Shown here: one piece after another, positions 63,440-64,000 of the stretch
How positions within the stretch are numbered: position 1 is the stretch's first letter
How the letters are laid out: each line of letters starts with the position of its first letter
NCBI RefSeq assembly: GCF_036324505.1
Contig: NC_086357.1
Coordinates: 21,215,293-21,279,292 of the forward strand
From: Eleginops maclovinus
Lineage: Eukaryota; Chordata; Actinopteri; Perciformes; Eleginopidae
Length of the DNA: 64,000 bases
Direction of reading: 5' to 3'
Notes under the pieces: generated by a model
The model's database searches: none
What the model was told of the DNA's origin: nothing
Seen by the model: the letters and a program-made list of their open reading frames with translations, nothing else
Made by a program: the position numbers and the translations under genes

Positions 63440-63570
63440 TCAGACATGGGCGTGGTTGTGGCCCTGCTCTCCCCCGTGGTGCCCCCCCTCTCTGTGGCCA
63501 TGCCTCTTGTGCTTCCTGCGCTCCCTCCTCCCCTTGTGGTGGTGGCGGCGGTAGCGGTGGGCTCGTCGTG
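63440..63570 (-). CDS. ncan: Probable last coding exon of a lectican, likely neurocan (partial gene)
   Basis: On the minus strand a long pyrimidine tract and CTCCACCAG acceptor precede an exon that begins after one base of a split codon and reads 42 codons to TGA (63442-63440). The peptide is extremely basic and His-rich: RRAHRYRRHHHKGRRERRKH, followed by more His, Gly and Arg, ending in NHAHV. Vertebrate neurocan and versican end, after their complement-control module, in short basic tails encoded by the final exon. Sushi modules are typically phase 1-1, which matches the one-base split. Position and orientation (tail-to-tail with hapln4) match human NCAN. The sequence match itself is weak, so the call leans on context. 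Upstream exons (C-lectin, sushi) would lie right of base 64000. Confidence 0.5.
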
Positions 63571-64000
63571 CTGGTGGAGCAAAACAGAGACAGACAGAAG
63601 GATAAGAGAAAGGGCGGATTTAGAGAAGAAGTCAGAACAAGAGGAGCACTGACGTAAGAGGGAGATAAATCACTGACAAGCTTCCAGACATATTAGTCGC
63701 AGGAAGATGAAACCAGGTACGACGAGAGGAGATGGATCAAAAACAGGAAGGTCAAAACGACTTGTTGTTTTTCGAAGGTTTAGCTGTTCTTAAAACTCTG
63801 ACAGAACCTGTTTTATCTCACATTGAGTAAACTGGGTGCCTTTAGCAAGAGCACACTGAGCTAGCCACCCACGCAAAGCCTCAGCGTAAGCTCGGTCCCG
63901 GGGTGTTCTGCCAAATTAGGTTTCTCTGTCCCTTTCTGGATTTCCTCAACAAAGACATCTGCAATGAATGATAACAACACTGTAACTCTGGGCCATGAAA
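63571..64000. other. Right edge: probable last intron of the ncan-like gene
   Basis: On the minus strand, a pyrimidine-rich approach to the acceptor at 63571-63572 is visible. No further exon was recognised before the window ends. Confidence 0.4.

Overview
The window reads as nuclear DNA of a teleost fish. It has short GT-AG exons in long AT-rich introns, several long pure (TG)n/(CA)n microsatellites, and interspersed elements that I recognise as common in ray-finned fish. There are no bacterial-type operons, no CRISPR array and no rRNA or tRNA gene that I can support. Nearly all of the long open frames are chance frames or read-through microsatellites; the real coding sequence is a small fraction of the 64 kb.

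Region by region (+ strand). (1) About 1.3-20.1 kb holds the 5' part of a minus-strand gene. Three phase-compatible exons (8361-8281, 7375-7287, 1409-1283) encode the first 99 residues of a Ser/Thr/Tyr/Gln-rich protein that I do not recognise; the rest lies left of the window. A CpG-rich block at about 18.7-20.06 kb, with a good minus-strand splice donor at 19828, is the likely promoter and noncoding first exon. (2) 23367-34509 (+) is a complete ten-exon tm6sf2-like gene (381 aa, ER lipid/lipoprotein protein). It is arranged head-to-head with gene 1. (3) 40984-48819 (+) is a complete seven-exon hapln4 gene (397 aa, Ig domain plus two Link domains). Its start codon occupies the last three bases of exon 1. 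(4) 48.8-63.4 kb is gene-poor, with two copies of one interspersed repeat. (5) 63570-63440 (-) is a probable last coding exon of a lectican proteoglycan, most likely neurocan (ncan), encoding a very basic His/Arg/Lys tail.

The order tm6sf2 -> hapln4 -> <- ncan, with hapln4 and ncan tail-to-tail, matches the human 19p13.11 block TM6SF2-HAPLN4-NCAN. HAPLN4 and neurocan act together: link protein stabilises the binding of lecticans to hyaluronan in perineuronal and perinodal matrix. TM6SF2 has a separate role in hepatic and intestinal lipid export. I found no clearly new biological system. The points most worth checking are the unidentified left gene, the unusual hapln4 start-codon architecture, the basic ncan-like tail, and the repeat pair carrying GC-box and CCAAT motifs. 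Exon boundaries were read by eye from reading frame, splice consensus and remembered family sequence; no alignment or search was run.
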